Part shown: piece by piece, positions 34,647 through 43,228 of the stretch
How the letters are laid out: each line of letters opens with the position of its first letter
How positions within the stretch are numbered: position 1 is the stretch's first letter
Position numbers and translations under genes: made by a program
The notes under the pieces: generated by a model
Databases searched by the model: none
The model's input: only the letters and a program-made list of their open reading frames with translations
Told to the model about the DNA's origin: nothing
DNA from: Streptomyces griseus
GTDB taxonomy: Bacteria; Actinomycetota; Actinomycetes; Streptomycetales; Streptomycetaceae
Direction of reading: 5' to 3'
Assembly: GCF_900460065.1 (NCBI RefSeq)
Contig: NZ_UAVD01000012.1
Location: 1 to 64,000 of the forward strand
DNA length: 64,000 nucleotides

Positions 34647-35062
34647 CGTTCCTCGTCCCCCTTGTACGTGCTGTCCAGTACGGCGGTGAAAAGTGCGCCG
34701 ACGTCGTCCTTCTCCAGCCCGGCCGCCCGGGCCCGGCGGGCCCAGTCGGCGAGTTCGGTGCGCAGCGGGGCGTCGGCGGCGGTCGCGTCGGCCGCGCCGC
34801 CCAGCGTCCTGCGGACGAAGGTCCCGAGCCCCCGGCGGGCCTCGACGAGCCCTTCGCGCTCCAGTTCGCGGTAGGCCTTGAGGACGGTGTTCGGGTTGAT
34901 CGCGGTGGCTTCGACGACCTCGCGGGCGGTCGGCAGCCGGTCGCCCGGTTCGAGCACGCCCAGGCGCAGGGCCTGCTTCGTCTGCTGGACGATCTGGAGA
35001 TAGGTGGCGACGCCGCTGCGCCGGTCGATGCGGAACTCGACCGCTGCGGATTCGGCTGTCAT
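34643..35062 (-). CDS. GntR-family regulator, YtrA subfamily
   Basis: 139 aa. A winged helix occupies residues 10-80 (YLQIVQQTKQALRLGVLEPG, LPTAREVVEATAINPNTVLK, AYRELEREGLVEARRGLGTF), with only about 50 C-terminal residues for dimerisation, which is the short YtrA type. The ATG at 35062 was chosen over a GTG at 35074 because AAAGGG spacing fits better. A 42-bp inverted repeat ends 5 bp upstream of the start, so autorepression of the operon is very likely. Confidence 0.92.
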   Translation of the reverse strand: MTAESAAVEFRIDRRSGVATYLQIVQQTKQALRLGVLEPGDRLPTAREVVEATAINPNTVLKAYRELEREGLVEARRGLGTFVRRTLGGAADATAADAPLRTELADWARRARAAGLEKDDVGALFTAVLDSTYKGDEER

Positions 35063-35066
35063 GCGC

Positions 35067-35108
35067 TGCACCACCCTTTCACTAATTGAGTAGTGAAAGG
35101 GTGGTGCA
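35067..35108. promoter_or_regulatory. 42-bp inverted-repeat operator of the GntR/ABC operon
   Basis: Perfect 18-bp arms (TGCACCACCCTTTCACTA and its reverse complement) around the 6-bp spacer ATTGAG. It lies immediately in front of the GntR start and includes its ribosome site (AAAGGG). The inner TTTCACTA..TAGTGAAA matches the style of YtrA-type operators. Binding should block transcription or initiation directly. Confidence 0.88.
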
Positions 35109-35159
35109 AAGAAGGGGCGGCGTCAAGTGACGCCGCCCCGGGACCGTCTGACGGAGGGT

Positions 35160-36083
35160 TCAGGACTCCGTGCGGTACATCAGGTCCACCTCGTGCGTGG
35201 TGAAGCCCATGCGCTCGTACACCGTCACGGCCGCCGTGTTGTCCGCGTCCACGTAGAGCATCGCGGTGGGCAGCGCCTCGGCGGCCAGGTGGTGCAGGCC
35301 GATCGAGGTCAGCGCCTTGCCGAGGCCGCCGCCCTGGGCCTCGGGCAGCACGCCGACGACGTACACCTCGCCGAGCCGTTCCTCGGCGTGCACCTTCGTC
35401 CAGTGGAAGCCGACGATCTCCCCGTCCCGCTCGGCCAGGAAGAAGCCCTTCGGGTCGAACCAGGGCTCGGCCTTGCGGTCGTCCAGGTCCTGCTGGGTCA
35501 GGGACCCCTGCTCGGGGTGGTGGGCGAAAGCGGCGCGGTTCACGGCGAGCCAGGCGGCGTCGTCGCGGCCCGGCTCGAAGGTCCGCACGGTGACGCCCTC
35601 CGGGAGCACCGGTTCCGCGAGGTCGAGCGGGACCAGGCTCCGCCGGAGCTGGCGCAGCTCGCGGAAGAGGGAGAGGCCGAGGACCTGGGCCAGGTGACGG
35701 GCGGCGGAGCTGCCGCCGTGCGCCCAGACCCGCAGCCGCTTGCCGGTCGCGGCGAGGAGGGCCGCGCCGAGCGCCCGGCCGTGCCCGTGGCCGCGCCGGT
35801 CGGGGTGGACGACCAGCTCGGCGGCCGGGGCCTCGACCGGGTCGGTGTCCTCCAGCTGGGCGTAGCCGGCGAGGGCCCCGTCGACGGTGAGGAGGAAGTG
35901 CCGTACGCCGTCGCGGTGTCCGCCCCGGATCCGGAGCCTGCCCTGCTCGGAGACCGCCTGCCGACCGTCCGACCGGGCGGCCTCGGAGAGCAGGGCGAGG
36001 ACGGATTCGGCCTGCGCGGAGTCGAGTGCGTCGAGGGTGTGGACCTCGCGTCCGGGAGCGGGGAGGGGTGCGTCAGTCGTCAT
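35160..36083 (-). CDS. mshD: Mycothiol synthase MshD
   Basis: 307 aa with two GNAT domains in tandem. The N-terminal copy (about 40-140) has ELVVHPDRRGHGHGRALGAA. The catalytic C-terminal copy (about 155-305) has EVYVVGVLPEAQGGGLGKAL and LYVDADNTAAVTVYERMGFT. It acetylates Cys-GlcN-Ins with acetyl-CoA, the last step of mycothiol synthesis. TACGCT seven nt before the ATG suggests a leaderless or near-leaderless transcript; GGAGG also precedes the start. Confidence 0.95.
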   Translation of the reverse strand: MTTDAPLPAPGREVHTLDALDSAQAESVLALLSEAARSDGRQAVSEQGRLRIRGGHRDGVRHFLLTVDGALAGYAQLEDTDPVEAPAAELVVHPDRRGHGHGRALGAALLAATGKRLRVWAHGGSSAARHLAQVLGLSLFRELRQLRRSLVPLDLAEPVLPEGVTVRTFEPGRDDAAWLAVNRAAFAHHPEQGSLTQQDLDDRKAEPWFDPKGFFLAERDGEIVGFHWTKVHAEERLGEVYVVGVLPEAQGGGLGKALTSIGLHHLAAEALPTAMLYVDADNTAAVTVYERMGFTTHEVDLMYRTES

Positions 36084-36339
36084 GCCTCCGAGCGTACGGC
36101 GAGCGGTGCGCCCGGCGGGGGCGCGGCGGGTTCGCGGGGCCGCGGACGGGGCGGGAGGCGCGCCCGTGTGCGGTCCTGGAGGGTGCTGACCGGCCATGTG
36201 GCCGGATGGCAACCAGTCCGTAACCCCGAACACCTGTTGCGCTACGCGCGTTGACTCTAGGCTGCGGCTCGCAGGATCCCAGACGTGACACCAGCGACAC
36301 GACTGCCACCACCGACAGCACTGACACACAAGGGGACCG

Positions 36340-38163
36340 ATGTCAGCGACTCCGCAGAAGAACCGTGCGACACGGCGGGTGCTCGCCGCCGCGGCCGGAC
36401 TGGCCACCGTGGGCGCGCTCGTCGCCGCGATGCCGGCCGGCGCCCACGACCGGGGCGACGGCCATGGCCACGGCCACGGGAACGGCCACAAGCCCCGTAC
36501 CGTCGACGTGCAGTTGCTGTCGTTCAACGACCTGCACGGCAACCTGGAGCCGCCGGCCGGTTCGGCGGGCAACGTCTCCGAGACGCAGCCCGACGGCACG
36601 GTGAAGGCGATCCCGGCCGGTGGCGTCGAGTACCTGGCGACCTCGCTGCGCACCGCGCGCCAGGGCAACCCGTACTCCGTCACGGCGGCCGGCGGCGACA
36701 TGGTCGGCGCGAGCCCGCTGCTGTCGGGCCTTTTCCACGACGAGCCGACGATCGAGGCGCTGAACGGCCTCGACCTGGACGTCTCGGCGGTCGGCAACCA
36801 CGAGTTCGACGAGGGCGCGGCCGAGCTGGCCCGCCTCCAGAACGGCGGCTGCCACCCGGTCGAGGGCTGCTACGAGAAGGGCAAGAAGTTCAAGGGAGCG
36901 GACTTCCCCTACCTCGCGGCCAACGTGACGAAGGAGAAGACCGGCAAGCCCCTGCTGAAGCCGTACACCGTCTGGAAGAAGAACGGTGTCAAGATCGGCT
37001 TCATCGGGGTGACGCTGGAGGGCACCCCGGACATCGTCACCGCGAACGGCGTCAAGGGGCTCAAGTTCCACGACGAGGTCGAGACGATCAACAAGTACGC
37101 CCGCGAGCTGGACCGCAAGGGCGTCAAGTCCATCGTCGCGCTGATCCACGAGGGCGGGGCCCCGGCCTCCACCTCGTACAACTACGACTGCGACAGCCCC
37201 GGCGCCGGCGACGGCATCTCCGGCCCGATCGTCGACATCGCGAAGGGCATCACGCCGAAGGTGGACGCCCTGGTCACGGGCCACACCCACCAGGCGTACG
37301 TGTGCACGGTCCCGGACCCGTCGGGCAAGCCGCGCATGGTCACCTCGGCGTCGTCGTTCGGCAAGCTGTACACGGACACCACCCTCACCTACGACCGCCG
37401 GACCCACGACATCGTCCGTACGTCGGTGAAGTCCGCGAACCACGTCGTGACCCGGGACCAGGCCAAGGCCACCGACATGACGCGCCTGATCGACCGCTGG
37501 AACAAGCTCGCCGCCCCGATCGCGGGCAAGCCGCAGGGCTGGATCAGCGCGGACATCAATGGCCGTGGCTCCACGGCGCCCGAGAAGCCGCTCGGCAACG
37601 TCATCGCCGACGCCCAGCTCGAAGGGCTCGCCCCGGCCGACAAGGGCGGCGCGGAAGTCGCGTTCATGAACCCGGGCGGTATCCGCGCGGACCTGGTGCA
37701 CAAGGCGTCCGGCGGTGAGGGCGACGGGGTCGTCACCTACGGCGAGGCGTTCACCGTGCAGCCGTTCACCAACATGATGAACGTCGTCGACCTGACCGGC
37801 GCCCAGTTGGTCAGCGCGCTCCAGCAGCAGGTCAGCGGGCCCAACGAGGCCAGCCCGAAGATCCTCCAGGTCTCCAGGGGCCTCACCTACACCCTGGACC
37901 TGACGAAGACCGGTGCGGCCCGCGTGGTCACCGACACCATCAGGCTGAACGGCGCGGCGATCGACCCGGCCCGCACCTACCGCGTCGCGATGAACGAGTT
38001 CCTCGCGGGCGGCGGCGACGGCTTCCCGGCCCTCGGCCAGGGCACGAACAAGCTGGTCGGCGCCTCCGACCTGGACCTGTTCAACGCCTACCTGGCGGCC
38101 CACTCCTCCGCCACCGCCCCGCTGGCCCCGCCGGCGACGGACCGGATCACCGTCATCCAGTAA
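36340..38163 (+). CDS. Secreted 5'-nucleotidase / UDP-sugar hydrolase family
   Basis: 607 aa. A signal peptide (about 1-35, cleaved near AGA-HD) precedes a His/Gly-rich stretch. The metallophosphatase domain follows, with metal ligands in FNDLHGN, GGDMVG, VGNHEFDEG, ALIHEGG and GHTHQ. The C-terminal nucleotidase domain (about 380-600) has FMNPGGIRADL, FTNMMNVVDLTGAQL and NEFLAGGGDGF. It releases phosphate from extracellular nucleotides, in keeping with the phosphate genes nearby. I could not find a convincing PHO box upstream. Confidence 0.94.
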   Translation: MSATPQKNRATRRVLAAAAGLATVGALVAAMPAGAHDRGDGHGHGHGNGHKPRTVDVQLLSFNDLHGNLEPPAGSAGNVSETQPDGTVKAIPAGGVEYLATSLRTARQGNPYSVTAAGGDMVGASPLLSGLFHDEPTIEALNGLDLDVSAVGNHEFDEGAAELARLQNGGCHPVEGCYEKGKKFKGADFPYLAANVTKEKTGKPLLKPYTVWKKNGVKIGFIGVTLEGTPDIVTANGVKGLKFHDEVETINKYARELDRKGVKSIVALIHEGGAPASTSYNYDCDSPGAGDGISGPIVDIAKGITPKVDALVTGHTHQAYVCTVPDPSGKPRMVTSASSFGKLYTDTTLTYDRRTHDIVRTSVKSANHVVTRDQAKATDMTRLIDRWNKLAAPIAGKPQGWISADINGRGSTAPEKPLGNVIADAQLEGLAPADKGGAEVAFMNPGGIRADLVHKASGGEGDGVVTYGEAFTVQPFTNMMNVVDLTGAQLVSALQQQVSGPNEASPKILQVSRGLTYTLDLTKTGAARVVTDTIRLNGAAIDPARTYRVAMNEFLAGGGDGFPALGQGTNKLVGASDLDLFNAYLAAHSSATAPLAPPATDRITVIQ

Positions 38164-38176
38164 CTCCGCCCGGACG

Positions 38177-38210
38177 AAGGGGCGGTGGGCCTTCGGGCCT
38201 GCCGCCCCTT
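38177..38210 (+). terminator. Terminator after 5'-nucleotidase
   Basis: AAGGGGCGGTGGGCC and GGCCTGCCGCCCCTT pair through a TTCG tetraloop (two weak pairs), followed by TTCC. It lies between convergent genes. Confidence 0.85.
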
Positions 38211-38278
38211 TTCCGTCGCCACCCGTGCGGGAGGCCGGACCGACCCGTCCGAGCGGTCCGCCCCGCCGCGGGCCGGGG

Positions 38279-38782
38279 TCACGTCGCCGTACCGGCCCAC
38301 GTGACGGCGAAGTACCTGACGCGTGCGTCCTCCCCGACCGGAAGCATGCCCGCCGCCGTCATCACGTGCTGGGACGCGATGTTGTCGTGGTCGGCGTCGC
38401 CCTTCACCGAGACGACGCCGCCGGCCCGGGCGAACGACAGGAGGCCACGGAGGGCTTCGGAGGCGTAGCCCTTTCCCCGGGCGGACGGGACGATGCCGTA
38501 GCCGATCGTCACGTGGCCGTGTTCGTCCGGGGGGCTGTGGAAGTCCACGCCGCCGATCACCCGTCGGTCCGAGCGGCGGCGGATCGCGTACGGGCCGAAC
38601 GGCCGGGGATCGCCCGTGACCGAGCAGCGTTCCAGGAAGCGCCTGGCCACGGACACGTCGTCCGCGGTCGGGAATCCGGGCTCCCAGGACGTTTCGGCGT
38701 CCGGCCTGCCCGTGACCATCCGTTCGGCCTCTTCCACGGATATCGGGTGCAGGACGAGCCGTTCGGTCACCAGGTCGGTCAT
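38279..38782 (-). CDS. GNAT N-acetyltransferase, RimJ/RimL type
   Basis: 167 aa. The start MTDLVTERLVLHPISVEEAE is typical of RimJ/RimL-like acetyltransferases. Acetyl-CoA motif A is IGYGIVPSARGKGYASEALR, and the end of the fold is DADHDNIASQHVMTAAGM. Substrate unknown. The ATG at 38782 lies inside a 20-bp tandem duplication that also creates a 7-codon upstream reading frame whose stop overlaps this start. No strong ribosome site is visible. Confidence 0.9.
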   Translation of the reverse strand: MTDLVTERLVLHPISVEEAERMVTGRPDAETSWEPGFPTADDVSVARRFLERCSVTGDPRPFGPYAIRRRSDRRVIGGVDFHSPPDEHGHVTIGYGIVPSARGKGYASEALRGLLSFARAGGVVSVKGDADHDNIASQHVMTAAGMLPVGEDARVRYFAVTWAGTAT

Positions 38783-38805
38783 GGCGTCACCAGGTCGGTC
38801 ATGGC
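38766..38805 (-). repeat. 20-bp tandem duplication across the GNAT start codon
   Basis: GTCACCAGGTCGGTCATGGC is present twice without a gap. On the minus strand the upstream copy starts an ATG frame MTDLVTP that ends in a TGA overlapping the real ATG (ATGA), so the gene start may be read by reinitiation. Confidence 0.9.
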
Positions 38806-38966
38806 AGGGAGGTGTATCACGCGGTACGGAGGGGGCGCGCCTGGATTTCCGGCCCGGGCCGCCGTCAGCGGTCCCGCCGGGGGCACCCCTGCCGGACTTC
38901 CGTCCGGTGGCACGCCTTCCGGGGCCTCCGCTCGCCGCTGCCGGCTCTCCCGGGCCTCCGGGGCCG

Positions 38967-39551
38967 CTACTTCAGGGACTCCTGCGTCGGGACGACCACC
39001 CCGTACAGGTCGCCGACGGTGGCCAGCGCGGCGTCATGCACCTGGCGGGCGTCGAGGTCGGTTCCGCCGACCGGCAGGGACCGGGTCGCGCAGGCGTCGG
39101 CGACGACCGTGGGGCGGTTGCCGCGCAGGAACGCGCCCTGGGCCGTGAACGCCACGCACATGTGCGTCATCCAGCCCGCGACGATCACGTCCCCACCCTC
39201 CGGTACGTGATCGCCCAGGTCGGTGCCGTGGAACGCGTCCGGAGCCGTCTTGACGACGACCGGCTCGCCCGCGACCGGGGCGAGCGCCGGGTGGATCCGC
39301 CCGATCTCGGCCCGGATGTCGTACGGGGTCCCCTCGCCGCCGTCGTTGATGACGTGGACGACGCCGGTCCCCGCCGCGCGGGCCCGGGCCAGCAGGCGCG
39401 CGCCGGAGTCCAGCGACTCCCGCCAGCCGTCGAGTTCCATCACACCGCGGGTGTAGGTGTTCTGGTAGTCGACCAGGATCAGCGTGGAGCCCGCGAGCGC
39501 GGCCGGGGCCGCGTCGAAGCCGTTGAGTTCGCGCAGGGTGGTTCGGGACAT
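38967..39551 (-). CDS. Isochorismatase-like cysteine hydrolase
   Basis: 194 aa. The family triad is seen: Asp in LILVDYQNTY, Lys in VVVKTAPDAF and Cys in WMTHMCVAFTAQGA. The Gly-rich cis-peptide VAGWMTHMC is as expected. Such enzymes hydrolyse amides or isochorismate; the substrate is not predictable. It is divergent from a GlxA-like AraC regulator that probably controls it. The ATG follows GAGG by about 11 nt. Confidence 0.92.
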   Translation of the reverse strand: MSRTTLRELNGFDAAPAALAGSTLILVDYQNTYTRGVMELDGWRESLDSGARLLARARAAGTGVVHVINDGGEGTPYDIRAEIGRIHPALAPVAGEPVVVKTAPDAFHGTDLGDHVPEGGDVIVAGWMTHMCVAFTAQGAFLRGNRPTVVADACATRSLPVGGTDLDARQVHDAALATVGDLYGVVVPTQESLK

Positions 39552-39732
39552 GGGTGTACCGCCTCGGGTTCGTACGTCGGGGAGGGATGCGCTCGTCCGG
39601 CGAGCTGTTCCCGACGCTAGGCCCGGCCGATGATGTCCGCAATGACGTCTAACATGCAGATACCGACATGCGCCGTCGCGCTGTCGGCGGCGACCGCCAC
39701 CGGACGTACGGCTGATCAGGGAGGTCGGGGGC

Positions 39733-40728
39733 ATGGGCACCGTCGGACGACTCGTCGTCATCGTCCTCTTCGAGGGAGTCGATCTGCTCGACGTCACCGG
39801 TCCGCCGGAGGTCTTCTCGCTCGCCCGGCGCGAGGCCGAGGACGCGGACGGCTACGAGGTCGTCCTGGCCGCCGATTCCCTGGACCCCGTGACCACCGGC
39901 GCGGGGGTCCGGGTCCTCCCCGACCTCACCTTCGACGAGGCCGCCCGGCGGAGCATCGACACCCTCGTCGTGCCCGGCTCGGTGGAGGTCGACGGCGATC
40001 GGCGGGTGCACGCCCTCGTCGACCCCGTGCTGGTGGAGCGGGTGAAGGAGCTCGCCGGGCGGAGCCGGCGGGTGGCCTCCGTCTGCGTCGGGGCGCATCT
40101 GCTGGCCGCCGCCGGACTGCTCGACGGCAGGCGGGCCACCACCCACTGGTCGACCGCACCGCAACTGGCCGCCGCGCACCCGGAGATCGACGTCGACGCC
40201 GACCCGATCTTCATCCGCGAGGGCGACGTCTGGACCGGGGCCGGGATCAGCGCCTGCCTCGACCTGTCCCTCGCCCTCGTCGCCGACGATCTCGGCGAGG
40301 CCGTCGCCCTGCGGGTGGCCCGTCAGCTCGTGATGTACCTGAAGCGGCCGAGCGGGCAGAGCCAGTTCAGCGTTCCGCTGGAGCAGATCTCGGCGACGCG
40401 ACGCATCGAGGACCTCCGCCACCACATCCTGCGCCACCTCGGCCGCCGGCTCACCGTCGCCGACCTCGCGGCCCACGCGCACGTCAGCGACCGCCACCTC
40501 ACCCGGATCTTCAGGACCGAGCTGAACACGACCCCGCACGCCTACATCGAGTCCGTCCGGGTCGAGAAGGCGCGCAACGAGCTGGAGTCCTCCGACGCCA
40601 CGCTCGAACGCATCGCGTCCGTCTGCGGTTTCGGCACGGTGGACACCCTGGTACGCGCCTTCCGGCGACGGCTGGACGCGACGCCGACGGAGTACCGGCG
40701 CAGGTTCCGGACCTCCCCCACGGGCTGA
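39733..40728 (+). CDS. GlxA-like transcriptional regulator (DJ-1/PfpI plus AraC)
   Basis: 331 aa. The N-terminal DJ-1/PfpI-like domain (about 1-190) has LVVPGS and the elbow SVCVGAHLLAAAGLLDGRRA, with Cys at the usual nucleophile position. A C-terminal AraC DNA-binding domain (about 225-325) has LTVADLAAHAHVSDRHLTRI and ERIASVCGFGTVDTLVRAFR. It is divergent from the isochorismatase-like gene, 181 bp away, an arrangement common for this regulator class. Confidence 0.93.
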   Translation: MGTVGRLVVIVLFEGVDLLDVTGPPEVFSLARREAEDADGYEVVLAADSLDPVTTGAGVRVLPDLTFDEAARRSIDTLVVPGSVEVDGDRRVHALVDPVLVERVKELAGRSRRVASVCVGAHLLAAAGLLDGRRATTHWSTAPQLAAAHPEIDVDADPIFIREGDVWTGAGISACLDLSLALVADDLGEAVALRVARQLVMYLKRPSGQSQFSVPLEQISATRRIEDLRHHILRHLGRRLTVADLAAHAHVSDRHLTRIFRTELNTTPHAYIESVRVEKARNELESSDATLERIASVCGFGTVDTLVRAFRRRLDATPTEYRRRFRTSPTG

Positions 40729-40742
40729 ACGCGCAGCGCGAA

Positions 40743-40775
40743 GGGGGCGGCGGGCCGCATCGGCCCACCGCCCCC
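40743..40775. terminator. Bidirectional terminator
   Basis: GGGGGCGGCGGGCCG and CGGCCCACCGCCCCC form a 15-bp stem (one G:U) with a 3-nt loop between the convergent regulator and surface-protein genes. Confidence 0.88.
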
Positions 40776-40800
40776 TCGACACACGTTCCCCGCGTTACCG

Positions 40801-42117
40801 TCAGGCGTCGGAACCGGTCTTCCGGCGACGCACCACGAACACCGCCGCCGCGCCGAGCAGCACGGCCGCACCGCCCGCGAGGGCGATCGAGGTGGTGGCG
40901 GAGGACGAACCGGTGGCGGCGAGGCTGCCGTCCGTGCCGGTCTTCGCCGGGGTGCCCGACGTCGAGCCCTGCGGCTGGTGGCCGGAGCCGGGCTTCGTGG
41001 TCGTGGCGGGCTTGGGCTTGGCGTCCTCGGTCTTGCCGGGCTTGCTGCCGGCGGCCTTGACGTCGAACTCGTACATGTCCGCGCCGGGCGTCCCGCCGCA
41101 GGAGCCGTCCTCGTTGTAGAAGTCGGCCGCGACGAAGGCGACACCGTTGCCCGCCGGGGTGGCCTTGTCGAGGGTGAGGCGCATCTTCAGGTCGGTCCGG
41201 GTGTGGGCCTTCAGTGCGCCGATGGTGTCGATGTAGTCGTCCTTGACGTTCTTCCACGTGGGGGAGGCCTCGGAGGACCACTGGAGGCGGAAGAACTTGC
41301 CCGTGTCCTTGAGACCGGACCGGTCGGTCGCGTGGACTCCGACGTAGGCGATGACCTCCTCCATCTGCCGGTCGGAGTCGTTGGTCATCCGGAGGGTGAA
41401 GTCGGTGGTCTTGCCGGCGACGAGCTCGTTCGGCAGGCCGGTGACGACGGCGGTGAGGTCGTCCCCGGGCACGCAGTCCTCGCCCTCTTCCTCCTCCTCC
41501 GCCTCCTTGATGGCCTTGGCCAGCGCCGCGTCGGCGGCGATCTTCGCGGCGAGCGCGTCCTCAAGGGCCTTGTCGGCCGCGCCGGCGGCGCGAGCGGCCT
41601 CGATCCGCGCGTCCGTGACCGCCTCGCGGGCTTCCTCGGCCTTGGTGTCGGCGGCGGTCTTGGCGGTGGCAGCCGCGGTCGCGGTCGCCTCGGCCTCGGA
41701 GAGCGCGGTCGCCGCGGCGGTCTTCTGCTCCTCGGAGGCGTCCGCGGGCAGCTCGGCGATGACCTTCTTCGCCTCGGCCACCGCCTTGTCGGCGGCGTCC
41801 TTCGCGTCGGCGGCGTCCTTCGCGGCGGCCTTGGCGGCGTTGGCGGCGGCCACGAGGGGGTGGCTGTCCTCGGACAGTTCCTGAAGGGCCTTCCGCACCG
41901 TGGCCTGGGCCTCGTCGCGCGCCTTGACGGCCTCTTCGTACGCCTTCTGCGCCGCGGCGGCGGCTGCCTCCAGTTCCTTGATGGTCGGCTTGCTCGACTT
42001 GTTCTGCGTCTGCGCCACCGGCTTGGCGTCCGCGAACGCGGGGGTGACGGAGAGCAGCACGACGGGGGCGGTCACGGCGGCGGCGACAGCGGTGGCGAGA
42101 GCGCGGCGAATCTTCAC
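40801..42117 (-). CDS. Cell-wall anchored surface protein with LAATG sortase signal
   Basis: 438 aa. A signal peptide (1-30, cleaved near AFADA) precedes an Ala/Lys/Glu-rich coiled coil of about 170 residues (40-210). An acidic spacer EEEEEGEDC leads to a compact beta domain (about 225-355) with two Cys (GEDCVPG, GSCGGTPG). A Lys/Pro/Thr-rich wall-spanning segment is followed by the sorting signal LAATG, a hydrophobic helix and an RRRK tail. LAxTG is the class E sortase motif of streptomycetes. The GTG at 42117 follows AAGGG by 5 nt. Ligand unknown. Confidence 0.9.
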   Translation of the reverse strand: MKIRRALATAVAAAVTAPVVLLSVTPAFADAKPVAQTQNKSSKPTIKELEAAAAAAQKAYEEAVKARDEAQATVRKALQELSEDSHPLVAAANAAKAAAKDAADAKDAADKAVAEAKKVIAELPADASEEQKTAAATALSEAEATATAAATAKTAADTKAEEAREAVTDARIEAARAAGAADKALEDALAAKIAADAALAKAIKEAEEEEEGEDCVPGDDLTAVVTGLPNELVAGKTTDFTLRMTNDSDRQMEEVIAYVGVHATDRSGLKDTGKFFRLQWSSEASPTWKNVKDDYIDTIGALKAHTRTDLKMRLTLDKATPAGNGVAFVAADFYNEDGSCGGTPGADMYEFDVKAAGSKPGKTEDAKPKPATTTKPGSGHQPQGSTSGTPAKTGTDGSLAATGSSSATTSIALAGGAAVLLGAAAVFVVRRRKTGSDA

Positions 42118-42240
42118 ATGATCCCTTGGGTCGGGTCCGAACGGCGAGAACAGGCTGGGGACGGCTGCCACGGCGGAACGATCACGCGGGCTACCTGTGC
42201 CGATGGTATGGGGATCCTGTGAGGGCGCCGGGGGATTATT

Positions 42241-42277
42241 TCCGCTCCGGGGGCGGGGCGGCGTCCCCCGGAGCGGA
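42241..42277 (-). terminator. Terminator of the RsbW-like / small membrane gene pair
   Basis: A perfect 13-bp stem (TCCGCTCCGGGGG / CCCCCGGAGCGGA) followed on the minus strand by AAATAAT. It lies between the 51-aa gene and the surface-protein gene, in an otherwise gene-free 290-bp gap. Confidence 0.8.
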
Positions 42278-42407
42278 CAGAAGTCACCAAAGCGTGCAGT
42301 TGCTCTCGGAATCCGCCTTTTCGCTGTGACGAAAGCCATGCGGCCGTGCTGTCCGTGCCCGGGTGCTCCGCCCGGCGGGCGCGGGCGGAGCACATCGTTC
42401 TGTACTC

Positions 42408-42563
42408 CTACGGCCGGCCGCCCGGAGCGGGGGGCCGGGTGGGCGGTACGGAGTCCATCGGTGGTGCTTCCCTCGCGGTGGGCCCGGGTGCGAGGGCGAT
42501 CCCGGCGGCGAGCGCGCCGAGAACAACGGCCGCCACCGCGAAGCTCCACGGAGTGACGCTCAC
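42408..42563 (-). CDS. Very small single-helix membrane protein
   Basis: 51 aa. It starts VSVTPWSFAVAAVVLGALAA, a transmembrane helix, continues GIALAPGPT and ends in a Pro-rich tail (VPPTRPPAPGGRP). The GTG overlaps the TGA of the ATP-binding protein gene by 4 bp (GTGA), which strongly supports translation. Function unknown. It may anchor or modulate the anti-sigma-like protein encoded before it. Confidence 0.7.
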   Translation of the reverse strand: MSVTPWSFAVAAVVLGALAAGIALAPGPTAREAPPMDSVPPTRPPAPGGRP

Positions 42564-43012
42564 CGCGTCGGCTCCGGTCGCCCCAGCGTGAACCAGACGG
42601 CCTTGCGCCCGGGGCGCCGATGGTCGCCGCCGCGCGTCCCCCAGGCCAGCGCCAGACTCTCCACCAGGGCGAGCCCCCGCCCGTCCTCCGCCTCCGGGCC
42701 TGCCCGCAGTGCGCCGAGCGCACCGGCGAGCGGGCTGCCTTCATCCGCGACGGTGACGGTGACCCGCTTCCGGTTGACGGCCGCGTGGACCCGGATCAGG
42801 CGTGTACCGGTGTGGCGGTGGGCGTTGGTGACCAGTTCGGTCACACAGATCCGGGCGTCGTCGACCAGTCCGAGGTGCCGGCTGACCTCCAACAGTGAGG
42901 TGACGAAGTCCCGCGCGATGCGCGGGGCGCTCGCGGTGTTCGGCAGGGTGAGCCGGTAGGCCTCGCCGCCGAGTGGGTTCGGTTGTACGGAAGTTGGGGT
43001 TGCAGCGGTCAT
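42560..43012 (-). CDS. RsbW-like ATP-binding protein (HATPase_c_2)
   Basis: 150 aa. It has the Bergerat fold of anti-sigma-factor kinases: N-box ELVTNAHRHTGTR, G1 VADEGSPL, G2 DGRGLALVESLALAWG. There is no membrane part. Streptomyces encode many of these next to XRE/DUF397 pairs; most have no known partner. The ATG at 43012 follows GGGGAG by 8 nt; longer frames are not needed. It is divergent from the XRE gene. Confidence 0.9.
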   Translation of the reverse strand: MTAATPTSVQPNPLGGEAYRLTLPNTASAPRIARDFVTSLLEVSRHLGLVDDARICVTELVTNAHRHTGTRLIRVHAAVNRKRVTVTVADEGSPLAGALGALRAGPEAEDGRGLALVESLALAWGTRGGDHRRPGRKAVWFTLGRPEPTR

Positions 43013-43228
43013 TGTCGGTCTCCCCATGTGGTCCGGTGCGGTGAACGGGTGCGCCGCGCCCGGCCCGTGGCGATGCGGCTGCACTTCGGGGGTTCCGAGG
43101 TGGAGCGCGGTGCTGAGATGACCCTAGCGGGTCGTATCACTTGTGCTACCTCACCGGAAAAATTAGTGACCGAATGGATTACCGTGGGAGCGCCAGCCAG
43201 ACTGTGAGCCGACCAGAGGAGATCGTCG

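Noticed and set aside
36343..38103. 586-codon minus-strand frame opposite the 5'-nucleotidase
   Set aside because: The plus strand carries all metallophosphatase motifs and a signal peptide.
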